Positions 37,544 to 47,173 of a stretch of DNA of 64,000 bases are shown in pieces. The stretch spans positions 1 to 64,000 of the forward strand of contig CAMYKY010000002.1 of assembly GCA_947259165.1 (NCBI GenBank). Reading direction: 5' to 3'. The first letter of the stretch is position 1. Each line of letters begins with the position of its first letter. The position numbers and the translations under genes are program-made. The notes below the pieces were generated by a model. That model made no database searches and was not told where the DNA came from. It was given only the letters and a program-made list of their open reading frames with translations. This DNA comes from an uncultured Acidobacteriota bacterium (lineage in GTDB: Bacteria > Acidobacteriota > Vicinamibacteria > Marinacidobacterales > SMYC01).

Positions 37544-40000
37544 ATGGCCACCACGGCTGACCGAACGCCGGTCAATATCGAAGACGAGATGAAGCGGTCC
37601 TATATGGACTACGCCATGTCCGTCATCATCGGCCGGGCGCTTCCCGATGTACGCGATGGCCTGAAGCCGGTCCATCGCCGTGTACTCTATGCGATGTACC
37701 GCGAAGGACTCCTCTCCTCTCGTCCCTACTCGAAGTGTGCCGGTATCGTCGGAGAGGTGCTGAAAAAGTACCACCCTCACGGAGACGCTGCGGTTTACGA
37801 CACGCTCGTTCGCATGGCGCAAGCGTTCAACCTGCGAGCGCCACTCATCGACGGCCAGGGGAATTTCGGCTCGGTCGACGGCGACCCCCCGGCAGCGTAT
37901 CGATACACCGAAGCGCGCCTCACTGCTCTCGCCGAGAGCATGATGCGGGATATCGACAAGGACACCGCCGATTTCGTTCCTAACTTCGATGGCAACACCA
38001 AAGAACCAACGGTGCTTCCCTCTGCGGTACCGAACCTTCTCGTCAACGGAACGACCGGTATCGCCGTCGGCATGGCGACGAATATCCCGCCGCACAACCT
38101 TCGCGAAGTCGTCGACGGCATTCTCTTCGCCTTAGAAAACAAGCAACTCGACGAAAACGAGCTGACCGAGAATCTTCTGGGTATCGTCTCCGGGCCTGAT
38201 TTTCCCACGGCCGCCTTCGTGCACGGCAGGCGCGGGATCGAACAGGCTTACCGCACCGGTCGTGGCACCATCCAGCTTCGCGCGCGCGCGACCATCGAAG
38301 ACACGGGGAAGGACCGGCAGTCCATCATCGTCACCGAGATCCCGTACCAGGTGAACAAGGCGAAACTCCTCGAAAAAATCGGGGAACTCGTCCGTGAGAA
38401 GAAGCTCGACGGCATCTCCGATATGCGGGACGAATCCGATCGAAACGGTATGCGCGTCGTCGTCGATTTGAAACGCGGAGAAGTGGGTCAAGTTGTTCTG
38501 AACAATTTGTACAAGCACACGACGCTTCAGACGAGCTTCGGCATCATCCTTCTCGCCATCGTTGAGAACCGACCCAAGGTGCTCAAGCTCGTAGAGCTCG
38601 TGCGCTTGTTCATCGACTTCCGTCGCGACGTGGTACGTCGTCGTACGGCGTACGAGCTACACAAGGCGGAGGAGCGCGCCCACCTCCTCGAGGGCTTCGT
38701 GATCGCCCTCGACCACCTCGACGATGTCATCGAGCTCATCAAGGCGTCGGAGAACCCCGCGGTAGCGCGTGCGGCGTTGATCGCAACCTACGAGCTCACA
38801 GAGATCCAAGCCCAGGCCGTTCTCGATTTGCAATTGCACCGCCTCACGGGAATGGAGCGGGACAAGATCGTCGCCGAGTACAAGGAAATCAAGGCGCGAA
38901 TCGAGGAGCTCAGGAGCATCCTCGCGAGTGATGAGCGAATCGACCAGATCGTCAAGGACGAGCTCGTTGATGTCAGGGAGAAGTTCGGGGACGACCGCCG
39001 AACCGAGATCATCGCCAAAACTCAGGAGATCAGCATCGAGGATATGATCGCCGAAGAAGACATGGTCATCGCCGTGTCCCACACTGGCTACATCAAAAGG
39101 AGCGCCGTCAGTGTCTATCGAGGACAAAAACGCGGCGGCAAGGGGCGCAAAGGAATGCGTACCCGCGACGAAGATTTTGTCGACCACCTGTTCATCGCCT
39201 CGACCCATTCCTACATCCTGATCTTCACCGATCGCGGAAAAGTCTATTGGTTGAAAGTCCACGAGATCCCGAGCGTCGGCGCCGCAGGCAAGGGCAAGGC
39301 GATCGTCAATCTCGTCGCCATGCGGCCCGAAGAAAAACTCGCCGCCGTGTGTGCGGTCAAGGAATTCCCCGAAGACAGGTTCGTTCTCATGGCGACGCGC
39401 AAAGGGATTATCAAGAAGACCCCGCTCTCCGCGTTCAAGAAGCCTCTGTCGCGCGGTATCATCGCCATCGGGATCGATGAGGACGACGCGTTGATTGCGG
39501 CCTCCGTCACCGAGGGCGATAGCCAAGCGGTTCTCGCGTCGCAGGGTGGGAAAGCCATCCGCTTTACAGAGACGGACGTCCGCACGATGGGTCGCACCGC
39601 GCGAGGCGTCAAAGGCATCGCGCTCTCGTCCGGTGACGTCGTGGTCAGCATGGCTGTCGTCGAGCCTGAGGGGACACTGCTCACCGTTACCGACAAAGGT
39701 TACGGGAAACGAAGCCGAATCGAGGACTATCGCCTCCAGACCCGAGGCGGCAAAGGGATCATCAACGTCAAAGCGACCCAGAGAAACGGTAAGGTCGTAG
39801 CTGTTCCCTGCGTCACCGATGACGACGAAGTGATGGTCATTACCGCCGAGGGCATGATCCTGCGTCTCGAGGTGAAGGATTTCAACATCCTGAGCCGTAT
39901 CACTCAGGGTGTTCGGCTCATCGATGTGGATGAAGGCGACCACGTAGTCGCCGTCGCGAAGCTTGCCGAAAAAGACGACGACCCAACGACTGGCGCCTAG
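37544..40000 (+). CDS. gyrA: DNA gyrase subunit A
   Basis: RSYMDYAMSVIIGRALPDVRDGLKPVHRRVLYAM; C-terminal beta-propeller repeats. Confidence 0.97.
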   Translation: MATTADRTPVNIEDEMKRSYMDYAMSVIIGRALPDVRDGLKPVHRRVLYAMYREGLLSSRPYSKCAGIVGEVLKKYHPHGDAAVYDTLVRMAQAFNLRAPLIDGQGNFGSVDGDPPAAYRYTEARLTALAESMMRDIDKDTADFVPNFDGNTKEPTVLPSAVPNLLVNGTTGIAVGMATNIPPHNLREVVDGILFALENKQLDENELTENLLGIVSGPDFPTAAFVHGRRGIEQAYRTGRGTIQLRARATIEDTGKDRQSIIVTEIPYQVNKAKLLEKIGELVREKKLDGISDMRDESDRNGMRVVVDLKRGEVGQVVLNNLYKHTTLQTSFGIILLAIVENRPKVLKLVELVRLFIDFRRDVVRRRTAYELHKAEERAHLLEGFVIALDHLDDVIELIKASENPAVARAALIATYELTEIQAQAVLDLQLHRLTGMERDKIVAEYKEIKARIEELRSILASDERIDQIVKDELVDVREKFGDDRRTEIIAKTQEISIEDMIAEEDMVIAVSHTGYIKRSAVSVYRGQKRGGKGRKGMRTRDEDFVDHLFIASTHSYILIFTDRGKVYWLKVHEIPSVGAAGKGKAIVNLVAMRPEEKLAAVCAVKEFPEDRFVLMATRKGIIKKTPLSAFKKPLSRGIIAIGIDEDDALIAASVTEGDSQAVLASQGGKAIRFTETDVRTMGRTARGVKGIALSSGDVVVSMAVVEPEGTLLTVTDKGYGKRSRIEDYRLQTRGGKGIINVKATQRNGKVVAVPCVTDDDEVMVITAEGMILRLEVKDFNILSRITQGVRLIDVDEGDHVVAVAKLAEKDDDPTTGA

Positions 40001-40130
40001 CTGGTCGCGCCGAGCGCAGGGACGCCGTTTCGAGTGCTCGGTAGCGGTGGTCGGCTCGCATACGCTACACTCAACTCAACCTTGTAGGGGAGTTCGATGG
40101 CCCCGTCCCGCGCCGTTTCCCGGGAAACCC

Positions 40131-41015
40131 ATGCTCAAGCTTCTGGTGCTCGTTTTCAGTCTGCCTGGCCTCGTCGCGGTCGTTGCTTGCGTCGATCGCT
40201 CGGAGGAGCTGTTTTCGGACGCTCGCCGTGCTATGGAGGAGGACAGCTACGAAACGGCGGCCCGGCTGTACCAAGAGGTAACGATCCAAGCGCCGGACAG
40301 CGCGTTTGCGGCGGAGGCGTATTTCGAGCTCGCGCAGATCTACTACCTCCGGCTCCGCAACGTCGAGGCGGCGAAGAACAGCCTCGTCAAAGTGATTCAG
40401 GATTACCCGGACTCGCGGGTCAACGTGGATGCGCGGCGGCTTCTCGCGCGGTTGTACGAGGAGGACTTGCAGGATCCGCAACGGGCGCTGAAGCTCTACC
40501 GCGACTTGCTAGCCGAAAACCTCGAGGCAAGGACGAGACGACAGACACTTATTGATCTCGGCGATTGCCAATATCGTATGGGCGAGCTCGATGCGTCCGC
40601 CAATACATATCGCCTGGCCCTTGGCCTCCCCTACCACCCGGAGATGGATAGCGCGTTCATGCGTCTCGCTAACCTCGAGTGGCTCGCAGGCTCCGCGGAT
40701 GAATCGCTTCGCTTGTTGCGAGAGCTCCAAGAGCTGACCGTCGTCGAGGACTATCGCCACGAAGCCATGCTGAGTGAAGTCGAAGTCCTGGTGAGTCTCG
40801 GCCGGTTCTCGGTGGCGCACGCGCGTGTCCTGGTTGCTGAGGAAGCGTTTCCGAATTCGCCTGACCTGATTGAAGTCGCCGCCCGATTAGCCGACACCGA
40901 GGCCCAGCACCAGCCGTTGGATGGGGAGGGTGAAGAGGAAGCTTTGTTGCAGGAACTTCAGAAGAAAATAAGATGGGGCGGTGGTCGAAGGCGTCGAACG
41001 CCTCCGTCGCAATGA
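40131..41015 (+). CDS. TPR-repeat lipoprotein (outer-membrane biogenesis or tol-pal YbgF-like style)
   Basis: MLKLLVLVFSLPGLVAVVACVDRSEELF lipobox start followed by tetratricopeptide-like repeats. Confidence 0.7.
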   Translation: MLKLLVLVFSLPGLVAVVACVDRSEELFSDARRAMEEDSYETAARLYQEVTIQAPDSAFAAEAYFELAQIYYLRLRNVEAAKNSLVKVIQDYPDSRVNVDARRLLARLYEEDLQDPQRALKLYRDLLAENLEARTRRQTLIDLGDCQYRMGELDASANTYRLALGLPYHPEMDSAFMRLANLEWLAGSADESLRLLRELQELTVVEDYRHEAMLSEVEVLVSLGRFSVAHARVLVAEEAFPNSPDLIEVAARLADTEAQHQPLDGEGEEEALLQELQKKIRWGGGRRRRTPPSQ

Positions 41016-41115
41016 GCAACCGACCTCCAGGCTGACGGACCGGAAGGGCCTTGCCGCCGATCACCAGCCGACTTGCCGAGAATCAGAGTGAGTGCGCAGT
41101 AAGCACGAAAGAGCA

Positions 41116-41826
41116 ATGAACCCTCGGGCCGCGATTGTGGCTGTCGGCCTCGGTCTATCCATGGGCTGCGCCGGAGCCGAGCAGGAGCTCATCGAGCGAT
41201 ACCTTGCGGCGAGCCAGCAAGGTGACAACGACACGCTTGCCGCGTTGTCGATGGTCGCCTTTCCCGAGGAGGTGGAATCATGGAATGTGCTCGAAATTGG
41301 CATGGTACGACGCGAGCCCTACCTCCTGCCCGAGCTTCGGCAAGACGTAGGCAGGGTCGAAGACGAGCGCGACGTTCAATCCAAGGTTTTCGGCGAGTTT
41401 CGTCAAGGGAACTACGAGGCATTGCGCCGAATTGGTGAACGCCTTCGAGTAGACGCCGAGTATCATTTCCCGGGACGACTTGGCGAGCTCCAAGACGAGT
41501 GGGAGTTGCTCCGTCTAGAGCGTCGGCAGGTCGTTGCGAAGCTCCACGACGCGGAGATCGCGTTCGAGCAAGAAATTCGTCGCGTCAACAAATCGCTGGA
41601 GCGCGAGTCGAATTCTGAACATTTGACTGGGGAGATATTGAAGAAAGACGCGCTGGTGCGCGTGACGACGCCCGACGGAGACAAACGCTACAGTCTAAGT
41701 TTGAGCCGATACGAACTGACAAACCCGTTCGACGCCCTCGTCCCTGCCCGGTGGATCATCACCGCTGTGACCCCAGCAGATCAGCACGCGACGTTCAAAG
41801 CAAGCAGCGCGTGGAATGAGCTCTAG
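41116..41826 (+). CDS. hypothetical lipoprotein
   Basis: MNPRAAIVAVGLGLSMGCAGAEQELIERYLAASQQGD: lipobox LSMGC; long coiled-coil-like segment. Confidence 0.6.
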   Translation: MNPRAAIVAVGLGLSMGCAGAEQELIERYLAASQQGDNDTLAALSMVAFPEEVESWNVLEIGMVRREPYLLPELRQDVGRVEDERDVQSKVFGEFRQGNYEALRRIGERLRVDAEYHFPGRLGELQDEWELLRLERRQVVAKLHDAEIAFEQEIRRVNKSLERESNSEHLTGEILKKDALVRVTTPDGDKRYSLSLSRYELTNPFDALVPARWIITAVTPADQHATFKASSAWNEL

Positions 41827-43949
41827 CTAATCACTTCCAATTTGGCATACTGCGCTACCAGGCGTTTGCGGCCGGCTTTGTGGAACAAAACCGTGACGCG
41901 TCGGTCGGGGCCACTCCCCGACGCGTCCAGGACTTTGCCTTCGCCAAATTTCTGGTGGTGGACGCGCGCGCCGCGCCGCAGCAGGCCGCGGTCTTCGCTC
42001 GGCGCGACACCGTCGAAAGTCCCAGTCGAACGAGCACGACGTCCGTGGGGGCCAGCCTTGAGGCTCCCGGCGGGGATTTCGGTCAAGAAGCGAGAAGGCC
42101 GGCGCGCGCTCGTTTGGTAGGAAAACCGGCGCGACTCGGCATAGGAGAGATGAAGCCCACGTTTTGCTCGCGTCATCCCGACGTAGAAGAGTCGCCGCTC
42201 TTCCTCGAGGGCCTTCACGTCGCCGCTCGCGCGGATATGGGGAAACAAGCCTTCCTCCAGACCAGCAAGGAACACCGTGTCGAACTCGAGACCCTTCGCG
42301 GCGTGGAGCGTCATGAGCAGGCACGGGGTAGCGCCCATCGTGTCGATGTCCGTCAACAGGCCGACTCCGTCGAGAAACCCAGCGAGAGAAGGGGAGGACC
42401 CGAGCTCGTACTCTGCCGCCGCGGCAATGAGTTGATCCAGGTTCTCTTTGCGCTCGCGGGCGACGGCTTCCCCTTCTCGTTCGAGCTCATGGACCAGTCC
42501 CGTCTCCGAAAGCACGTTTTGCAAGACGCGCGAAGGGTTTTCGTTTGCTGATTTCCGCGCGAGCGCGTCGATGAGCTCCCGAAATTGAGTGAGGCCGATT
42601 CGAGCGCGAGAGGGCAGCAGATCGTCGCCCAGCGCCACCACCATCGCATCCCACAGGGACGAGCTGTCTTGCTTCGCCTGCTGGTCGAGGATCGCCAAGC
42701 TGGCCTTTCCGACGCCGCGGATAGGCGTGTTGGCGACACGTAGGAAGCTCGCGTCGTCGTGACGGTTCAAGATCAGTCGCGCATAGCCAAGGGTGTCTTT
42801 GATCTCTTTGCGGTCGTAAAAGCGCAACCCTCCCAACACCCGATGAGGGATGCCGCGAGCCAGAAGCTCTTCTTCGAAGACTCGTGTCTGCGCGTGGGTT
42901 CGCAAAAGAACCGCCGCGTCCGCGTTAGGGTCTGTCCTGAGTCTTTGGAGCTGACGTGCGACGTGAGCCGCCTCGTCGCGCTCGTCCTCAGCCGCGTAGA
43001 GCTCGGGCGGCTCACCCTCGTCGTGGTCAGCGATCAATCGCTTTGCCTTCCGGGAACGATTGTTCTCGATAACAGCGCTCGCCGCGCGCAAAATAGCGCC
43101 CGAGGAACGGTAGTTAACCTCCAGCTTGATCGCGTTCGCGCCGGGAAAATCGGTTTCGAAGTCGAGGATGTTGCGCATATCCGCGCCCCGGAAGTTGTAG
43201 ATCGACTGGTCGTCGTCGCCGACGACAAAGACGTTCTTGTGGGGAGCGAGAAGCCGCAACAATCGGTACTGGATGCGATTGGTGTCCTGGTACTCGTCGA
43301 CGAGCACGTAACGGAAGCGGTTCGCGGCAAACGCCTGGGCGCGCTCAGAGCATTCCATGAGCTCGACGGCTCTGAGCAGGAGGTCATCGAAGTCGACGGC
43401 GCCCTGCGCATCGAGCTCTTTTTGATAGCGCAGCGTGACGGTGTCGATGATGCGCTCGAACCGACCGTCGCCGAAGCTGCCGCCGTCGAACGCGCGAAGC
43501 TTGTAGGCGGACACGGCCGACGCGATCCGCGACAAAGGGAACTCGCGCTCGGCGACGCTTTCGTCGCGACAGATACGGCGAAGCAAACTCTTGCGCTCGT
43601 CCGTGGCGTAGAGCGTGAAGCCCTGACGAAGGCCGATGTCCTCGCCAAAGCGGCGCAAAAGGCGCAGGCACAACGCGTGAAATGTGTGAACCGCGGCGTC
43701 GTTGCCCGACGACATCAGCTCGCGCGCGCGGCCGCGCATTTCATCCGCCGCCTTGTTCGTGAACGTCACCGCAAGAATCGACTCCGGGGAAACGCCTCGC
43801 GCCGCCACGAGGTAGGCCATGCGATAGACGATGACCCGCGTCTTGCCCGAGCCAGCACCAGCGAGCACCAGAACAGGGCCGTCGGGTGTGGTGACGGCGT
43901 CTTTTTGTTGTTCGTTGAGATCGTCGAGAAAATCAGGCGCCATCGCCAC
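41823..43949 (-). CDS. UvrD/PcrA-type superfamily I DNA helicase
   Basis: LNEQQKDAVTTPDGPVLVLAGAGSGKTRVI, VDEYQDTNRIQYRLL, VGDDDQSIYNFRGAD, TLHAAKGLEFDTVF. Confidence 0.95.
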   Translation of the reverse strand: MAMAPDFLDDLNEQQKDAVTTPDGPVLVLAGAGSGKTRVIVYRMAYLVAARGVSPESILAVTFTNKAADEMRGRARELMSSGNDAAVHTFHALCLRLLRRFGEDIGLRQGFTLYATDERKSLLRRICRDESVAEREFPLSRIASAVSAYKLRAFDGGSFGDGRFERIIDTVTLRYQKELDAQGAVDFDDLLLRAVELMECSERAQAFAANRFRYVLVDEYQDTNRIQYRLLRLLAPHKNVFVVGDDDQSIYNFRGADMRNILDFETDFPGANAIKLEVNYRSSGAILRAASAVIENNRSRKAKRLIADHDEGEPPELYAAEDERDEAAHVARQLQRLRTDPNADAAVLLRTHAQTRVFEEELLARGIPHRVLGGLRFYDRKEIKDTLGYARLILNRHDDASFLRVANTPIRGVGKASLAILDQQAKQDSSSLWDAMVVALGDDLLPSRARIGLTQFRELIDALARKSANENPSRVLQNVLSETGLVHELEREGEAVARERKENLDQLIAAAAEYELGSSPSLAGFLDGVGLLTDIDTMGATPCLLMTLHAAKGLEFDTVFLAGLEEGLFPHIRASGDVKALEEERRLFYVGMTRAKRGLHLSYAESRRFSYQTSARRPSRFLTEIPAGSLKAGPHGRRARSTGTFDGVAPSEDRGLLRRGARVHHQKFGEGKVLDASGSGPDRRVTVLFHKAGRKRLVAQYAKLEVIS

Positions 43950-44061
43950 AGTGTACAGTTTTTCGGCGTCGGGATTTCGTCAACTCAGAAGAATTGAGCT
44001 CACGAGTCCGAGTTGCGCGATCCCCTCTCCTCACGTGCGCGATGACCGAGCCAAGGCGGCA

Positions 44062-45012
44062 TTAGAGCTTGAAGACACCGGATGCCCGGGATTTGTCTTC
44101 TTCTTGCGCGAGGTCGGTGAGAAGTGCCGCAGCGAGGACACCCAAGCGGAGACCCGGGTTGGCTTCGCCCGGGCGGATCTGGATGCGCATCTTGTTCCCG
44201 CCCGAAAGCAGTCCGCCGAGCCCCGAGAATCCCCTTTCGATGCTTCCAACCGGCTCCTCCATCACATCGAGAATCTTGAGCGTGAACGGGTGCAGAAGCT
44301 GGTTCTGGACGAGCAGCTTGCTGCCATCTACGGTGGAGCACACTTCATACTTCTTCCACACCAAGTGAAACTTCCAGTCGGTGTAGGCGAACATGAGTCC
44401 TTTTTCATCCAGGACTCCCATCCGCTGGCGCGTCAGCCCTTCGGTGCGCTTGAGCACGTATCGCGCTCCGCTGAGAGCGTCGAAAGCGTCAAAGTGGAGG
44501 TCGGGCACCTCGAACAAGCTGCGATTGGTCGCTTCTTGTATCATTTCGTTCTCGCGCTGGCTAACCGATCCGATCGAGCTGCCGTTCGGCGAGAGAATTG
44601 CGTACTCGCGACGAAACGCATTCCCGAAGAGCTGCTTGGCGCCACCCTCTTGTTGGAGGATGAACTCATCGAAATCCGCGATCGAACCACCGGTCGTAGC
44701 CGAAGCGATCCGCGAGCTGAGCTCCCCGTCATAGATTCCCTCCGCCACGGCCCCGGCGGCAGGCGCATGGACCGCGTCGAGCTCGGTCGGCTCACCCGCG
44801 GCTTGCATTGCCTGCGTCAGGCGGGTCCGCTCCGCTGTCTCCTCGTCTTCGCGCTCGAGCCTTTGTACGACGAGCTGTCGGACTTGCTCCCACTCGTCTC
44901 CGTCAATCGTACCGTTTCCGTCTTTGTCGAATTGGGCTTTGACGTCAGGGTCGTTCTGGATGAGGGTTCGCATGCGACGGAGCTCATCGCGCAGGCGTGC
45001 GGCGTCGACCAT
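44062..45012 (-). CDS. EF-hand plus scramblase/LURP-one-like domain protein
   Basis: EF-hand loop DKDGNGTIDGDEW at N-terminus; C-terminal MLPTGSS-type pattern YVLKRTEGLTRQRMGVLDEKGLMFAYTDWKFHLVWKKYEVC...ILDVMEEPVGSIERGF. Confidence 0.6.
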   Translation of the reverse strand: MVDAARLRDELRRMRTLIQNDPDVKAQFDKDGNGTIDGDEWEQVRQLVVQRLEREDEETAERTRLTQAMQAAGEPTELDAVHAPAAGAVAEGIYDGELSSRIASATTGGSIADFDEFILQQEGGAKQLFGNAFRREYAILSPNGSSIGSVSQRENEMIQEATNRSLFEVPDLHFDAFDALSGARYVLKRTEGLTRQRMGVLDEKGLMFAYTDWKFHLVWKKYEVCSTVDGSKLLVQNQLLHPFTLKILDVMEEPVGSIERGFSGLGGLLSGGNKMRIQIRPGEANPGLRLGVLAAALLTDLAQEEDKSRASGVFKL

Positions 45013-45161
45013 CGTGTAACTCCTTGTATTTGGTGGAAGCTCCAACTATTGTGCGATCGACAGCCTACGAATACAAACACCAGTGACGTGTTGCCTCGAG
45101 ACGGACGCCAGCTAGGGCGAACCGCCTCGATTTCGTCCGCAATCGGAGCTAACATCGATCC

Positions 45162-46094
45162 ATGATCCACACGAGCCTGCCCGCCCGCGTCAACATCGTG
45201 GACGTCGGACCGCGAGACGGTTTTCAAACGGAACAGGCCTTCATCCCCACCGAGCTGAAAATCCGCGTAATCGACGCGATTTCTGAGACCGGTGTCCCGA
45301 AGATCGAAGCAACCTCGTTCGTCCACCCGAAAGCCGTGCCTCAAATGGCCGATGCGCGCGAGGTGTTGCGCGCTATCCGGCGAGCTCCTGGCGTGGCCTA
45401 CACGGTACTGGTACCGAACACGAAAGGTGCTGAGCTCGCCGTCGAAGAGTCTATCGACGCGATTCGCCTGGTCGTCTGCGCCAGCGAGACGTTCAATCAG
45501 CGCAACGTGCGTATGTCAGTCGAAGAATCCGTTCGCGATTGCGAGGAAATCGTCAAGATCGCCTCGCGCCGAGACGTTCCAGTGGAGGTCGCCATCGGTG
45601 TGTCGTTCGGGTGCCCTTTCGAGGGCCCGACCCCGGAGAAACGTGTCGCGGAGCTTGCGCGGACGTTCGCCGGGATGGGCATTCGTGAGATTTCGATCGC
45701 TGACACCGTGGGGATGGCGAACCCAACGCAAGTGACCCGACTGATGACGCGTCTTCGAGCCGATCTCGACGGCGCGAAGCTGTCGCTGCACATTCACAAC
45801 ACGCGAGGGCTCGGATTTGCGAACGCGCTCGCCGGACTCCAGGCCGGAATCGATACTTACGACGCGTCTATCGGCGGTCTCGGCGGGTGTCCGGTGACCC
45901 CGGCCGCAACCGGCAACCTCCCGACCGAAGACCTCGTCAACATGTGCGAGGAGATGGGTATCGAGACCGGGATCGATATCGACAAGGTCATGGAAGCCTC
46001 TCGCCTAATGGAAGAGTTCCTTGGAAGACGCCTGCCGTCTCACGTGCTTCTCGCTGGAACGAACCAACAGGCGGTCGCCCGTCACCAGGCTTGA
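45162..46094 (+). CDS. hydroxymethylglutaryl-CoA lyase
   Basis: VNIVDVGPRDGFQTEQAFIPTELKI, IEATSFVHPKAVPQMAD, GLGGCPVTPAATGNLPTEDLV. Confidence 0.92.
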   Translation: MIHTSLPARVNIVDVGPRDGFQTEQAFIPTELKIRVIDAISETGVPKIEATSFVHPKAVPQMADAREVLRAIRRAPGVAYTVLVPNTKGAELAVEESIDAIRLVVCASETFNQRNVRMSVEESVRDCEEIVKIASRRDVPVEVAIGVSFGCPFEGPTPEKRVAELARTFAGMGIREISIADTVGMANPTQVTRLMTRLRADLDGAKLSLHIHNTRGLGFANALAGLQAGIDTYDASIGGLGGCPVTPAATGNLPTEDLVNMCEEMGIETGIDIDKVMEASRLMEEFLGRRLPSHVLLAGTNQQAVARHQA

Positions 46095-46117
46095 GACGCA
46101 TCCCGTCCCGAAGCCTC

Positions 46118-47035
46118 CTAATCGAACCAACCTAGGGGGAGAAAGCGGCTGCCGTCCGAGTGGGTCACGGATGTGATCGCGGCCGTGATCCGTCCTGTCG
46201 CCACTGGCCGGGGGGCGGCGAATGCGAGCAGGTACCGAAAGCCGTAGAGCTCTCCGGGAAGGGGCCTCGAGTGGGTGAAGACCACAGCGAGGCCGATGTC
46301 ACCCAGGGTCGAGACGGTGTCCGAAAAGACCCGTGATCCGGCGGGTGCGTCCAGCAAGACCACGAATCGTCTCACGGTTTCGGGTACAGCGGCGTCCTCG
46401 GGACGAGCGATCGCCCAGAAGCTCGTTGCGTTGTGAGGATCCTCCTGAACGGCGTTATCGAGGGTCTCGAGCCCGTAGAGACGCGCCGCGGCCAGGCTCG
46501 CCACCGCGGCCAGGGTGCCGTCTCCGCGCTTCACTCGCTCCGCCGCCGCGGCCGTGGAAGCGGTCTCCTCACGCGGGATGCCGTGGAAGTGGGCGTCGAG
46601 AAACGCGCCGGATTCTCCGAGGGCATTTGGATGAGAGAGGATTCTCTGGACTCCGTCGCGCGAGGTCCCGGGTTTTACGAGGAGGTGTAGCTCGATCGGG
46701 AGGACGAGCTCGGCGACCACGCGGAAGCCCGGATCGGGCCCGCCGAGAAACAGGCGGGACGACTCCGCGGGAAAACCCGCGACCGTCGAGGCGACGGGCA
46801 AAATGCCGCGAGAGATCTGACCTGCCCGCAGCGCTTCGACGACATGCGTCATAGTCTCGAAGGGAACGCTCGCTCCTACCTCCGGCGTCCCTCGGCGATA
46901 GGCGTTCGCCGCTTGCTCGCTGAAGGTGCCTCGCGGACCGAGAAAGCCGAGCTCTCCCGTGGCGGCCGTCAGCACGGTCGAGCCCCCCAACGCGAGCGCA
47001 ATCGCCCAATAGCTCAGCCGTTGGTGAAATTGCAT
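46118..47035 (-). CDS. exported prephenate dehydratase/ACT-like protein with divergent catalytic motifs
   Basis: Signal-peptide-like MQFHQRLSYWAIALALGGSTVLTAATG then LGFLGPRGTFSEQAANAYRRG; ACT-like HSRPLPGELYGFRYLLAF. Confidence 0.75.
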   Translation of the reverse strand: MQFHQRLSYWAIALALGGSTVLTAATGELGFLGPRGTFSEQAANAYRRGTPEVGASVPFETMTHVVEALRAGQISRGILPVASTVAGFPAESSRLFLGGPDPGFRVVAELVLPIELHLLVKPGTSRDGVQRILSHPNALGESGAFLDAHFHGIPREETASTAAAAERVKRGDGTLAAVASLAAARLYGLETLDNAVQEDPHNATSFWAIARPEDAAVPETVRRFVVLLDAPAGSRVFSDTVSTLGDIGLAVVFTHSRPLPGELYGFRYLLAFAAPRPVATGRITAAITSVTHSDGSRFLPLGWFD

Positions 47036-47173
47036 CGTTCCGGCTGTTATTGGCATTCGAGGTTCGAGGGTTCAGAATTGGCCAGGATATCAGACGGCGC
47101 TGGATTCCGAACGACTGACGAGGCGACAACTCCCGATCGGCAACCCGCCGTACGCGGGCTAGCGCCGCTGACG

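Noticed and set aside
38657-39943. 428-aa reverse ORF inside gyrA
   Set aside because: Antisense to gyrA, no family-like motifs; codon-bias shadow.
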